Shown here: piece after piece, positions 43,420 to 51,433 of the stretch
Numbering within the stretch: the first letter of the stretch is position 1
How the letters are laid out: each line of letters begins with the position of its first letter
From: Bacteroidales bacterium
GTDB lineage: Bacteria; Bacteroidota; Bacteroidia; Bacteroidales; WCHB1-69
NCBI GenBank assembly: GCA_017961265.1
Contig: JAGCXN010000001.1
Location: forward strand, 1 to 51,433
DNA length: 51,433 nucleotides
Reading direction: 5' to 3'
Translations under genes and position numbers: made by a program
Notes under the pieces: model-generated
What the model saw: the letters and a program-made list of their open reading frames with translations, nothing else
Databases searched by the model: none
Told to the model about the DNA's origin: nothing

Positions 43420-46164
43420 CTAAAACAGTTCCAGCTGCTCCCCTGCCCCGCCGAAACCGGAATCCTCGGCATTGGCATCCTCAGCATCAATGTTTTCAAA
43501 TGCCTCCTGTGCCTCGGCCTGCTCGATTTCCTCGAGGCTGCCGGCTAACACCGTATCTTCATCGACTTCTTCGGGTTCAACCTCTTCCGGTTCCTCGTAA
43601 GGCAGCGGGTCGAGCCACTTCACGCTCTTGACCGTGCCGAGGCTGATACGTTTGCCCTTCGCCTTAAAGCCCTGCACATCCACAAAATCAGCAATCGGAA
43701 TCTGGTCGGTGAAGGTCGCCTTCGGGTCTTTCTTGTAATATTTCACCTCCATAACCGGCAGATAGTCAATGGATACCAGCACCAATTTCGTGCCTTTTTC
43801 CATCGGAATGAAATCCATTTTCTTGTCCGTGAGCTGCGGATTGAACCGCTTGACGAAGTACTTGTCCTCCGACTTGCTGTAATAAACGGCCGTAATAACT
43901 TTCTGGGAAGAGAACTTCTTGATGATGGAAAGGTCGTCCTCAAAGTGGACGGAAAGATCGTAACCAGTAATTCTATAATTACCTGATTGATAAACTGATA
44001 TTATCTTATCATCCTTCTTGAACTGTCCGAGGAATTCGCCGCGTTCGTCGTTGTTGAGGCGCATAACGGTGGGATCGAACCAAACACCGATGGCCGAAAG
44101 GGTGGAAACGCCCTTCTCGCTCATCTCGACGCGGGCCACGGGATTGCGCGACAGGATGTTGCCCTTGGCGCTACGCCCCTTGATGGCCAACGTGCCGAAA
44201 TCGAACTCGAAGTTCTTCTTTTTCAGCCCCTTCTTGAGTTTCAATGTCACCTTCACCTTCTCAGCCTCGCCGTTCGGGTTGGAGGTGAAATAGAGCACTT
44301 CGGTGCCCGTCTCGCCGCTTGTGAGGTCGTACTCCTTGTTGCGGGTGACGCCTCCGATGGAGAAGCGCTTCACCATCGCGGCACCGTTCTTGCCCTTCGA
44401 ATAGATCATATTGTAAACGGTGCGATCGTCGTTGCGCTTGAAAACCTCCACATGGAGGATGTTCTTGCCGACGAACTGCTTGTTCACTACCTTGGTTACA
44501 AGGAACTTACCATTGCGGAAGAAGACCACGAGATCGTCAATGTCGGAACATTCGCATGCGAGCTCCACGTTCTCGTCCCGCTTCAGGGCGGTGCCAATGA
44601 AGCCCTCCGCCTTGTTGACGTACAGCTTCTGGTTGGCCACGGCAATATGGACGGCATCAATGGAATCGAAGTTCTTGATTTCGGTCTTGCGTTCCCGTCC
44701 CTTGCCATATTTTTTCTTTAACTGCCTGAAATAGTTGATGGTAAACTCCACGATATGTTCGAGGTGGTTCTTTGTCTCCTCAATCTGAGCTTCCAAATTT
44801 TCGATGTATTCCTCCGCCTTCTTGATGTCGAATTTGGAGATTTTGCGCACCGGCTTTTCGCACAACTTCAGGATTTCCTCGTGGGTGATTTCGCGCTTGA
44901 ACAGCGGCTGGTACGGGATGAAGGCGGTCTGGATGTTCGCAATCTGCGTCTCCCACGTGTCCGTATCCTTTTCCAATTCCTTATAGATTCTCTTTTCAAA
45001 GAAAATCTTTTCGAGCGAAGACCAATGCCACTGTGCCTCAAGCTCTTGAAGGAAGATTTCCAGCTCCTGTTTCAGCAGTTCGAGGGTGTTGTAGGTGCTG
45101 ATGCGGAGGATTTCGCTCACGGAAAGCATCACCGGTTTGCCGTTGTAGATGACCCACGGGTTGGGGTTGAGCGACTTTTGGCAGTCGGTGAAGGCGTACA
45201 GGGCGTCGATGGTCTGGTCGGGTGAGGTGCCGGGCTGGAGGTGCAGCACGATTTCGACCGTCTTGGCGGTGTTGTCGTCGATCTTGCGGATTTTCAGTTT
45301 GCCCCGTTCGATGGCGGGAGCGATGGAGTTCTGTATCAGGTCGATGGTGTTTTCACCGAAAGGTATCTCGGTGATTACCAACGTTTTGTTATCAACAATG
45401 GAAATTTTGGCGCGGTTGATGATTTTGCCACCGAGGAGTCCGTCGTTGTACTTGCTCACGTCGATAGATCCGCCGGTGGGGAAGTCGGGGTACAGTTGGA
45501 ACGGCTTGTTTTCGAGGACGGCGACGGAAGCGTCGAGGAGTTCGTTGAAGTTGTGGGGCAGGATGTTGGTGGCCATACCGGCAGCGATGCCCTTCACGCC
45601 CTGTGCCAGCAGCAGCGGGAAACGGATGGGGAGCACGACGGGCTCCTTGTTACGTCCGTCGTACGACATCTTCCACTGGGTGATTTTCGGCGCGAAGACG
45701 ACTTCGAGGGCAAACTTGGTGAGGCGGGCCTCGATATAACGGGAGGCGGCGGCGGGGTCACCGGTGAAGATGTTACCCCAGTTACCTTGCGGGTCGATGG
45801 TGATGTCCTTCTGCCCAAGCTGCACGATGGCATCTGCGATGGAAGCGTCGCCGTGCGGGTGGTATTTCATCGTGTTACCCACAATGTTGGCCACCTTGTT
45901 GTACCGTCCGTCTTCCAGTTCCGACATAGAATGGAGGATGCGGCGCTGCACGGGTTTCAGACCGTCCAGAATATCGGGGAGGGCACGGTCAAGGATGGTG
46001 TAAGAGGCATAATCCAAATACCAATTCTCGAACATCGACTGCACATAGACCACATTCTGCAAATGCGCGTCATTTCCGTCTGAATTTTCTATGGGAGAAT
46101 TCGATATACCTTCCCTATTCTCAATTTCTTCACTTTCAAGATTTTGATTTTTCTCGTCTTCCAT
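43420..46164 (-). CDS. parC: DNA topoisomerase IV subunit A
   Basis: 914 residues. Acidic N-terminal tail (about 1-35), then the GyrA/ParC breakage-reunion domain: RALPDILDGLKPVQRRILHSM, KYHPHGDASIADAIVQLGQ, and the active-site Tyr143 in AASRYIEARLT. A long coiled-coil-like stretch follows (about 405-490), then a beta-pinwheel C-terminal region, and an acidic tail (EEPEEVEPEEVDEDTV). The Bacteroidetes topoisomerase IV A form rather than gyrase A, based on the GDASI sequence and no GyrA-box seen. parE is not adjacent. Promoter-like TACCTTTG is at 46188-46195. Confidence 0.93.
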   Translation of the reverse strand: MEDEKNQNLESEEIENREGISNSPIENSDGNDAHLQNVVYVQSMFENWYLDYASYTILDRALPDILDGLKPVQRRILHSMSELEDGRYNKVANIVGNTMKYHPHGDASIADAIVQLGQKDITIDPQGNWGNIFTGDPAAASRYIEARLTKFALEVVFAPKITQWKMSYDGRNKEPVVLPIRFPLLLAQGVKGIAAGMATNILPHNFNELLDASVAVLENKPFQLYPDFPTGGSIDVSKYNDGLLGGKIINRAKISIVDNKTLVITEIPFGENTIDLIQNSIAPAIERGKLKIRKIDDNTAKTVEIVLHLQPGTSPDQTIDALYAFTDCQKSLNPNPWVIYNGKPVMLSVSEILRISTYNTLELLKQELEIFLQELEAQWHWSSLEKIFFEKRIYKELEKDTDTWETQIANIQTAFIPYQPLFKREITHEEILKLCEKPVRKISKFDIKKAEEYIENLEAQIEETKNHLEHIVEFTINYFRQLKKKYGKGRERKTEIKNFDSIDAVHIAVANQKLYVNKAEGFIGTALKRDENVELACECSDIDDLVVFFRNGKFLVTKVVNKQFVGKNILHVEVFKRNDDRTVYNMIYSKGKNGAAMVKRFSIGGVTRNKEYDLTSGETGTEVLYFTSNPNGEAEKVKVTLKLKKGLKKKNFEFDFGTLAIKGRSAKGNILSRNPVARVEMSEKGVSTLSAIGVWFDPTVMRLNNDERGEFLGQFKKDDKIISVYQSGNYRITGYDLSVHFEDDLSIIKKFSSQKVITAVYYSKSEDKYFVKRFNPQLTDKKMDFIPMEKGTKLVLVSIDYLPVMEVKYYKKDPKATFTDQIPIADFVDVQGFKAKGKRISLGTVKSVKWLDPLPYEEPEEVEPEEVDEDTVLAGSLEEIEQAEAQEAFENIDAEDANAEDSGFGGAGEQLELF

Positions 46165-46187
46165 GATAAAATATAGTAAAGAGCTTG

Positions 46188-46195
46188 CAAAGGTA
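46188..46195 (-). promoter_or_regulatory. Putative -7 promoter box for parC
   Basis: Minus-strand TACCTTTG, 23 bases before ATG 46164. Confidence 0.6.
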
Positions 46196-46343
46196 CATCA
46201 ATTTGCGAAAAAAGGGGGAGGCTTTTGCAGGAATTTATCAATAGAAGTTTTTTAATAAAATTCAGAAAAAGAAAACATCATCCCGTAAGATAACCTTTCC
46301 GCTTTTGTTGAAAACAATTCAAAAAAAAATCAAAGTTATAAAC

Positions 46344-46360
46344 ATACTTTTGTTACTTTT
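46344..46360 (+). promoter_or_regulatory. Two -7-like boxes upstream of the right-edge giant gene
   Basis: TACTTTTG occurs twice nearly in tandem (46344-46351 and 46353-46360), about 68-77 bases before ATG 46428. Either could be used; they give transcripts differing by 9 bases. The rest of the 263-base gap after parC is AT-rich and has no gene. Confidence 0.5.
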
Positions 46361-46427
46361 GCATTTGCTAAAATGCAGATACATCTATTTGAAAATAAAA
46401 TAATTAAATTAATAAAACACAAAAATT

Positions 46428-49400
46428 ATGAAGAAACTTTATTCTTTTCTGATGCTTGCGCTAACCCTCGCCCTGGGGGCGGCAAATGCTCATGCACAAT
46501 CCATCACCGTCTCTTCCTACGAGATCAGCGCAGGGGTAGAGGGCTACGACGGCACATTGTACGTATCTTTTGGTTATGATATTTCTGAATATCGTCCCGA
46601 CCTGCAATTCTATGCCGATGGCATAACTCCTGTGGAAATGGGCGCATATAGCTGGCTAAGTGCCACTTTTCGGAACGATAACTACGATGAACTCCGCTGT
46701 GGATTCGGCAATAATCCTGGGATTGCCCGCACGGCCTACCTGAGAGTGGTGCTGCGCGACAATGCCTACCCCTACGCCGTGATCGACTCCTCCGACCTCA
46801 TTACCATTTATCAGGAAGGTGCCGACTGTCCGGCTCCCGACCACCTCGCCCTGACCGAAGGCAGTATCACCCAAAAAGGCGGCTCTTTCACATGGACGGG
46901 CTATACGAATGAATATTGGATGTATATCGATTTGGTGGAGGAGGCAGATGAGGGACGCTTATTCACAGCTAACTTCAATGAAGAGTCTCTACCGAGTAAC
47001 GAAAATGGCTACTTCATTAATAATAGTTTTTCTTGGGGTGATACTGAAGGTGTAATTACTGCTTCCAATCCAAACCTCGGTTGCATCAAAAGCGACAACT
47101 ATCTCTGGGACGGCACTGCGACATTGGAACTCTATATGTTTTCGAAGGGCTACCCGACACTCATCAGCTTTGAGGCGATGCTCTTGGCTGGAGGGAATAA
47201 CAAGGGCAGCTTTTGGATTGATGGCATAAAGGTGTTGGAGTTATCCGGCGGCGATTTCCAGACAAAAGATTGGAGCCACTACACCTTCGAGCTGTCTGCA
47301 TACTACCCGCACACTCTTGAATGGAAATTTACCAAGAGCGACGACCCTCAGTATGTTGACGACGCTTTCTTCATAGACGACATCCTCATTTATAAATATA
47401 CCGAAGCCTATAGCTATGATCCAGTTCACGTATATAGCAACAACGTAACGCTCAACGATCTTGGATGGGGATACACTTACCGTGCTTACGTTCAGGGCGT
47501 ATGTCCTGAAGTATATGATGAACAATGGGGTTACTGGTACAGTCCTCAGACTGGTTCGAGCAATTACGTATTCTTTACCACGGCCGTAGAATGCCAGAAA
47601 CCTGACCATTTGACTGCCACGAATATGACCGGCAGCTCCACCGACATCAGTTGGGCGGGCTATGGGTACGATCACTTCGACATCTATTGTGCCACCGAGG
47701 ACCTCTCCAATGTTAACTTCCGTCGTGTCACGGGGACCTGTTCGTCCACTATCACCGGCCTTTCCCCTAACACCACTTACAAAGTGTGGTTGGAGACCAC
47801 CTGTGAGGCAAGCATGCAAAAGGGGAATTCCACGAGAGGGACAATGATCCTAATATCGGATACGCTGCTGATCACCACCAACTGCGGCGCCGCTCTCCCC
47901 TACTTTGAGGACTTCGAAAATTGCGCGGCGACCACCTCGGATCAAGTTCATTATCACAGTCTTCCTGTGTGCTGGGAAAGTTATAACGAAACCTTCAATG
48001 ACACCTGGTACGACGGTTATCCGACCGTCATGCTGACTGATTCGGTCAGCCGATACTCATATTCAGGAGAGCAGCTCCTATGTCTGAAATCCCGTTATGC
48101 TTCCAGTGTAACTAATACGGATCAGTATGCTATTCTACCGGCTATGGGCACGGTTCCGGTGAACACATTACAACTAAGTTTCTATGCCTGCCGCGGTCGT
48201 GATAACTACAATAATATTCCGCTTTATGTCGGTGTGATGTCCGATCCCGAGGACATCGGTACGTTTGAGCTTTTTAAAACCATCGAAATCACGGGCGTAA
48301 ATACTGATGTATGGGGAAATGATTACGATGGTTACTGGTATCACGGTTACAATCAATATACGGTGGACTTCAGTAACTATACAGGGCAGGGAAAATACAT
48401 TGCCTTTATGATGGAGCGGGCAACAAGTTCATATGAGCCAAAAGCCATTTACATCGACGACATCTCCTGTGTGAGTTCGGTCGTTCCTTCTTCCACCTGT
48501 CCCACTCCCACCGGACTAACAGCCTCCAATGTCACCACCACTTCCGCAGACCTTTCGTGGAACAGCGAAAACGGCATTTCCAGTTACAACGTCGAATACC
48601 GTGAGGGTGCCAGTATGAATAGCACCTTCTTTGAAGAACCGTTTAACAACAGCGGGATATCCTGGAGCTGGGACCAATATTCCGGTTTGGTGGATGACGT
48701 GCTTGCCGGCACCACTGAACTTACATACAGCAGCGTGTGGGGCACATCATCTAATGCCTTGGGGGCATACAGCGCCAAAATCAACATTTACGGAGATGAG
48801 CGCATGGGCTGGCTTGTGACACCGGAAACCACACTTCCAACAGACGCGGCCTTGACTTTCGATCTCGCCCTTACCAGTTACAACTCTTCAAACGCCGCCA
48901 GCACGACTGGCAATGATGACCGTTTCGTTGTCTTAGCGTATGCCGACGGGCATTGGACCAAACTGCGCGAGTGGAACAACAGCGGTTCCTCCTACGTTTT
49001 CAACGACATTGCCACCACGGGAGAGAATGTGTTCATTGACCTTTCAGCCTATGGTAACAAAAACGTGAAGATTGCCTTTTACGGCGAGTCAACTCAATAT
49101 AACGGCGATAATGACCTGCATATCGACAATGTGACCTTAGGCACTGCTTCAGGAGCTGGCGAATGGCAGTCCGCCGCAGAAAACACCCACAACACTTCCG
49201 CTGAAATCACCGGACTAACTCCTGATACCCGGTACGAAGTACGGGTACGATGTAACTGCGCTGGAGAGGACGTGAGTGACTGGTCAGAACTTTTCACCTT
49301 CAATACTCCGCCCTCCTGCCCAACAGTGAGCCAACTTGAAGTCCTCCAAGTCACCAATAGCACCGCCACCATTACGTGGAGAGAAGGCGGCGATGAATCG

Positions 49401-51433
49401 TCGTGGGACATCTATGTTACAACCGACATCAATGACGTTCCCAATGCCAGCACCACACCCACTGAGGAATACACCGATTACAATCCCTATCTTGTGGAGA
49501 ACCTCTCCCCTGCCACTACCTATTATATATATGTGCGTGCCGTCTGCGATGAGTATGAAAAAAGTGAATGGAGCATACCCGCCGTCGCAATGACCAAATG
49601 CGAAGCCATGACGCTGCCATACACATACGGTTTTGAGGATAATCAAGAATTCCTATACTGCTGGAGTTACATCAAAGAAGGCTATCATTCGATCTATACT
49701 GTAAATTCGAACCCTCACGATGGCAACAGCAGTTTGTACCTTTATCGGTCTTCTGCTTCTAATACTCTAATTGCCATTTTACCCGAAGTGCAGGCCAACT
49801 ACAATTTGAAGAACTATGAAATATCACTCTATGCTAAGATGGTAGCGCCCCAAGAAACTTTTGCCGGCACATTGCATGTGGGTATAATGACCGACCCGAA
49901 TGATGCCTCTTCTTTCGTTCAGGTGGGTGAAAATATCACGATGACCACTGACTATGCCCAGTACTCAGTAAATCTCAACAGCTACACCGGCAATGGACAC
50001 TACATTGCCATTAAAGTCACCTCTGGATCATGGGGTTACCTCTACATTGACGACATCAATGTAAGCCAGACAACACAGGGCACACACACTGTCTCCGTCA
50101 CGTCCAACTCTACTGAAGGCGGCACTGTGACCGGTGCAGGCACCTACAACGATGGCGAAACCGTCACTCTGTCTGCTACGCCTACCCCGTGTTATCACTT
50201 TGTGAACTGGACGGTCAATGGCGTTGAAGTTTCCACCGAGGCAATCTACTCGTTCACAGTTACGGACGACGCTGTTTACATGGCCAACTTTGAACTCAAC
50301 CAGTCCACGGGGATCTTTGACGAGCAGACGGCTTGCGGCTCCTTCACTTGGATTGATGGCGTAACCTACACCGAAAGCGGATACTACTTCTACAGCCACG
50401 AAGACGACAACGGGTGCACGAAGATCGATACCCTCCACCTTACCATCTACAATCCGACCCACACAGCCATCACCAAAACGGCTTGCGGCAGCTACACGTG
50501 GAACGGCACAGCCTACACCGAGAGCGGCACCTACACCTACAGCCACGAAGACTCCCACGGCTGCACGCAGATCGATACCCTGTACCTGACCATCAACAAT
50601 GCCACGACGGGCATTGACGAGCAGGAGGCTTGCGGCTCCTACACCTGGATTGATGGCACGACGTACAACGAAAGCACCGACGAACCGACCTTCACCATTG
50701 AGAACGGCAGTGCCAACGGTTGCGACTCCATCGTCACCCTCCACCTCACCATCCACAATCCAGCACACACTGCCACTACCGAAACGGCTTGCGGCAGCTA
50801 CAAGTGGGCAAACGGTGATGGCCAGACCTACGACCAAAGCGACACCTACACATACAGCCACGAAGATGCCAACGGCTGCACACAGGTCGATACCCTCTAC
50901 CTCACCATCAACAATCCAGTGAATGAGGTCACCACGGTGGTCGAATGCGGCAGCTACACCTGGAACGGCACAGCCTACACCGAGAGCGGCACTTACACCT
51001 ACAGCCACGAAGACGGCAACGGCTGCACGCAGGTCGATACGCTGTACCTCACCATCAACCTACCCACGACGGGCATTGACGAGAAGGAGGCTTGCGGCTC
51101 CTACACCTGGATTGATGGCACGACGTACAACGAAAGCACCGACGAACCGACCTTCACCATTGAGAACGGCAGTGCCAACGGTTGCGACTCCATCGTCACC
51201 TTGCACCTCACTATCTACAACCCGGTGAATGAGGTCTCCACCGCCTCTGCGGTCGAAACCTATACATGGAACAACCAAACCTACACACAAAGCGGCACCT
51301 ATACCTACAATCACGAGGATGACCACGGCTGTACGCAGGTCGATACCCTCTACCTCACCGTCTATCACGCTTCCGCCGATGAGTTCGCCGCCACAGCTTG
51401 CGAATCTTACACTTGGAACAACGAGACCTACAC
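46428..51433 (+). CDS. Giant adhesin-like secreted protein, 3' end beyond window
   Basis: Open from ATG 46428 to the right edge (1668 codons); I followed the frame by eye and met no stop. Signal peptide at about 1-23 (LALTLALGAANAHA|Q). Layout: N-domain to about 130; Fn3 with jelly-roll insert (about 135-380); Fn3 (about 391-475); jelly roll (about 485-685); Fn3 with insert (about 690-960, insert about 734-905); Fn3 (about 963-1055); jelly roll (about 1058-1215); InlB-B repeat (about 1218-1290). From about 1300 there is an array of CDS-type repeats such as ACGSYTWNGTAYTESGTY ending CTQVDTLYLTI. A T9SS sorting domain is expected beyond the edge. Modules match those of the 4930-aa protein, so both likely act at the cell surface. 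Confidence 0.88.
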   Translation, partial: MKKLYSFLMLALTLALGAANAHAQSITVSSYEISAGVEGYDGTLYVSFGYDISEYRPDLQFYADGITPVEMGAYSWLSATFRNDNYDELRCGFGNNPGIARTAYLRVVLRDNAYPYAVIDSSDLITIYQEGADCPAPDHLALTEGSITQKGGSFTWTGYTNEYWMYIDLVEEADEGRLFTANFNEESLPSNENGYFINNSFSWGDTEGVITASNPNLGCIKSDNYLWDGTATLELYMFSKGYPTLISFEAMLLAGGNNKGSFWIDGIKVLELSGGDFQTKDWSHYTFELSAYYPHTLEWKFTKSDDPQYVDDAFFIDDILIYKYTEAYSYDPVHVYSNNVTLNDLGWGYTYRAYVQGVCPEVYDEQWGYWYSPQTGSSNYVFFTTAVECQKPDHLTATNMTGSSTDISWAGYGYDHFDIYCATEDLSNVNFRRVTGTCSSTITGLSPNTTYKVWLETTCEASMQKGNSTRGTMILISDTLLITTNCGAALPYFEDFENCAATTSDQVHYHSLPVCWESYNETFNDTWYDGYPTVMLTDSVSRYSYSGEQLLCLKSRYASSVTNTDQYAILPAMGTVPVNTLQLSFYACRGRDNYNNIPLYVGVMSDPEDIGTFELFKTIEITGVNTDVWGNDYDGYWYHGYNQYTVDFSNYTGQGKYIAFMMERATSSYEPKAIYIDDISCVSSVVPSSTCPTPTGLTASNVTTTSADLSWNSENGISSYNVEYREGASMNSTFFEEPFNNSGISWSWDQYSGLVDDVLAGTTELTYSSVWGTSSNALGAYSAKINIYGDERMGWLVTPETTLPTDAALTFDLALTSYNSSNAASTTGNDDRFVVLAYADGHWTKLREWNNSGSSYVFNDIATTGENVFIDLSAYGNKNVKIAFYGESTQYNGDNDLHIDNVTLGTASGAGEWQSAAENTHNTSAEITGLTPDTRYEVRVRCNCAGEDVSDWSELFTFNTPPSCPTVSQLEVLQVTNSTATITWREGGDESSWDIYVTTDINDVPNASTTPTEEYTDYNPYLVENLSPATTYYIYVRAVCDEYEKSEWSIPAVAMTKCEAMTLPYTYGFEDNQEFLYCWSYIKEGYHSIYTVNSNPHDGNSSLYLYRSSASNTLIAILPEVQANYNLKNYEISLYAKMVAPQETFAGTLHVGIMTDPNDASSFVQVGENITMTTDYAQYSVNLNSYTGNGHYIAIKVTSGSWGYLYIDDINVSQTTQGTHTVSVTSNSTEGGTVTGAGTYNDGETVTLSATPTPCYHFVNWTVNGVEVSTEAIYSFTVTDDAVYMANFELNQSTGIFDEQTACGSFTWIDGVTYTESGYYFYSHEDDNGCTKIDTLHLTIYNPTHTAITKTACGSYTWNGTAYTESGTYTYSHEDSHGCTQIDTLYLTINNATTGIDEQEACGSYTWIDGTTYNESTDEPTFTIENGSANGCDSIVTLHLTIHNPAHTATTETACGSYKWANGDGQTYDQSDTYTYSHEDANGCTQVDTLYLTINNPVNEVTTVVECGSYTWNGTAYTESGTYTYSHEDGNGCTQVDTLYLTINLPTTGIDEKEACGSYTWIDGTTYNESTDEPTFTIENGSANGCDSIVTLHLTIYNPVNEVSTASAVETYTWNNQTYTQSGTYTYNHEDDHGCTQVDTLYLTVYHASADEFAATACESYTWNNETY
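50484..51240 (+). repeat. 462-bp tandem duplication inside the right-edge giant gene
   Basis: Repeats beginning at 50484 and 50631 are repeated at 50946 and 51093, i.e. with 462 bases (154 codons) between copies. The second pair (from about 50626 and 51088) is nearly identical for about 120 bases, including synonymous positions. Confidence 0.88.

Noticed and set aside
50300-51433. Possible CRISPR or DNA repeat array at the right edge
   Set aside because: The repeats are in frame within a long coding sequence and encode a clear protein motif with conserved Cys, Trp and Tyr.

Overview
This window reads as chromosome of a Bacteroidota bacterium, most likely order Bacteroidales. The evidence is: several large secreted proteins ending in type IX secretion system (T9SS) sorting domains (type A at two C-termini, type B/CHU_C at a third); repeated promoter matches to the Bacteroidetes -7 box TAnnTTTG and almost no Shine-Dalgarno sequences; a DUF4301 protein; a Bacteroidetes-style topoisomerase IV subunit A; and adhesin modules of the cleaved-adhesin, Fn3 and InlB-B types. 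No rRNA, tRNA, phage, IS element or CRISPR array was seen.

Layout. 1-6.57 kb (minus strand): a thiamine operon read from a TPP riboswitch at about 6.55 kb in the order thiD, thiS, a TenI-ThiE fusion, an AT-rich orphan ORF, thiG, thiC and thiH (cut by the window edge). 6.65-8.14 kb: divergent DUF4301 gene. 8.37-12.13 kb: 1253-aa T9SS cargo protein. 12.18-13.86 kb: POT-family peptide transporter. 13.9-17.6 kb (minus): a choice-of-anchor-L/CHU_C protein and a Wzx-like flippase. 17.8-19.5 kb: 3-keto-5-aminohexanoate cleavage enzyme (Kce) followed by a short-chain dehydrogenase. 19.7-21.8 kb: sufC-sufD, without sufB. 21.9-24.3 kb (minus): membrane methyltransferase, rplS and a KamB-like P-loop protein. 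24.6-25.3 kb: pdxJ. 25.3-26.97 kb: a repeat-rich accessory segment with a PIN toxin pair and a solitary minimal nucleotidyltransferase. 26.97-41.76 kb: one 4930-aa T9SS surface protein. 41.9-43.4 kb: riboflavin synthase plus a ROK kinase. 43.4-46.2 kb (minus): parC. 46.4 kb to the right edge: the 5' part of another giant adhesin-like protein with near-identical internal duplications.

How the parts fit together. Three loci make or use vitamin cofactors (thiamine, pyridoxal phosphate, riboflavin). Kce and the KamB-like protein both point to anaerobic lysine fermentation, although the aminomutase genes are not in the window. The T9SS proteins are probably exported across the outer membrane and attached to the surface or released, with the POT transporter taking up peptides.

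The most unusual material is of two kinds. First, the giant proteins are mosaics: AT-rich jelly-roll domains sit inside GC-richer Ig/Fn3 scaffolds, and the 4930-aa protein carries a four-copy domain of about 170 residues (G-N/S-I/V-P, YFYxxF, GQDFP signatures) that I cannot assign to a named family. Second, intergenic regions hold several dispersed repeat families: 7-bp-period arrays, palindromes whose cores vary but keep pairing, and hairpin elements that supply or abut the stop codons of thiD, thiG, the dehydrogenase and the PIN toxin.
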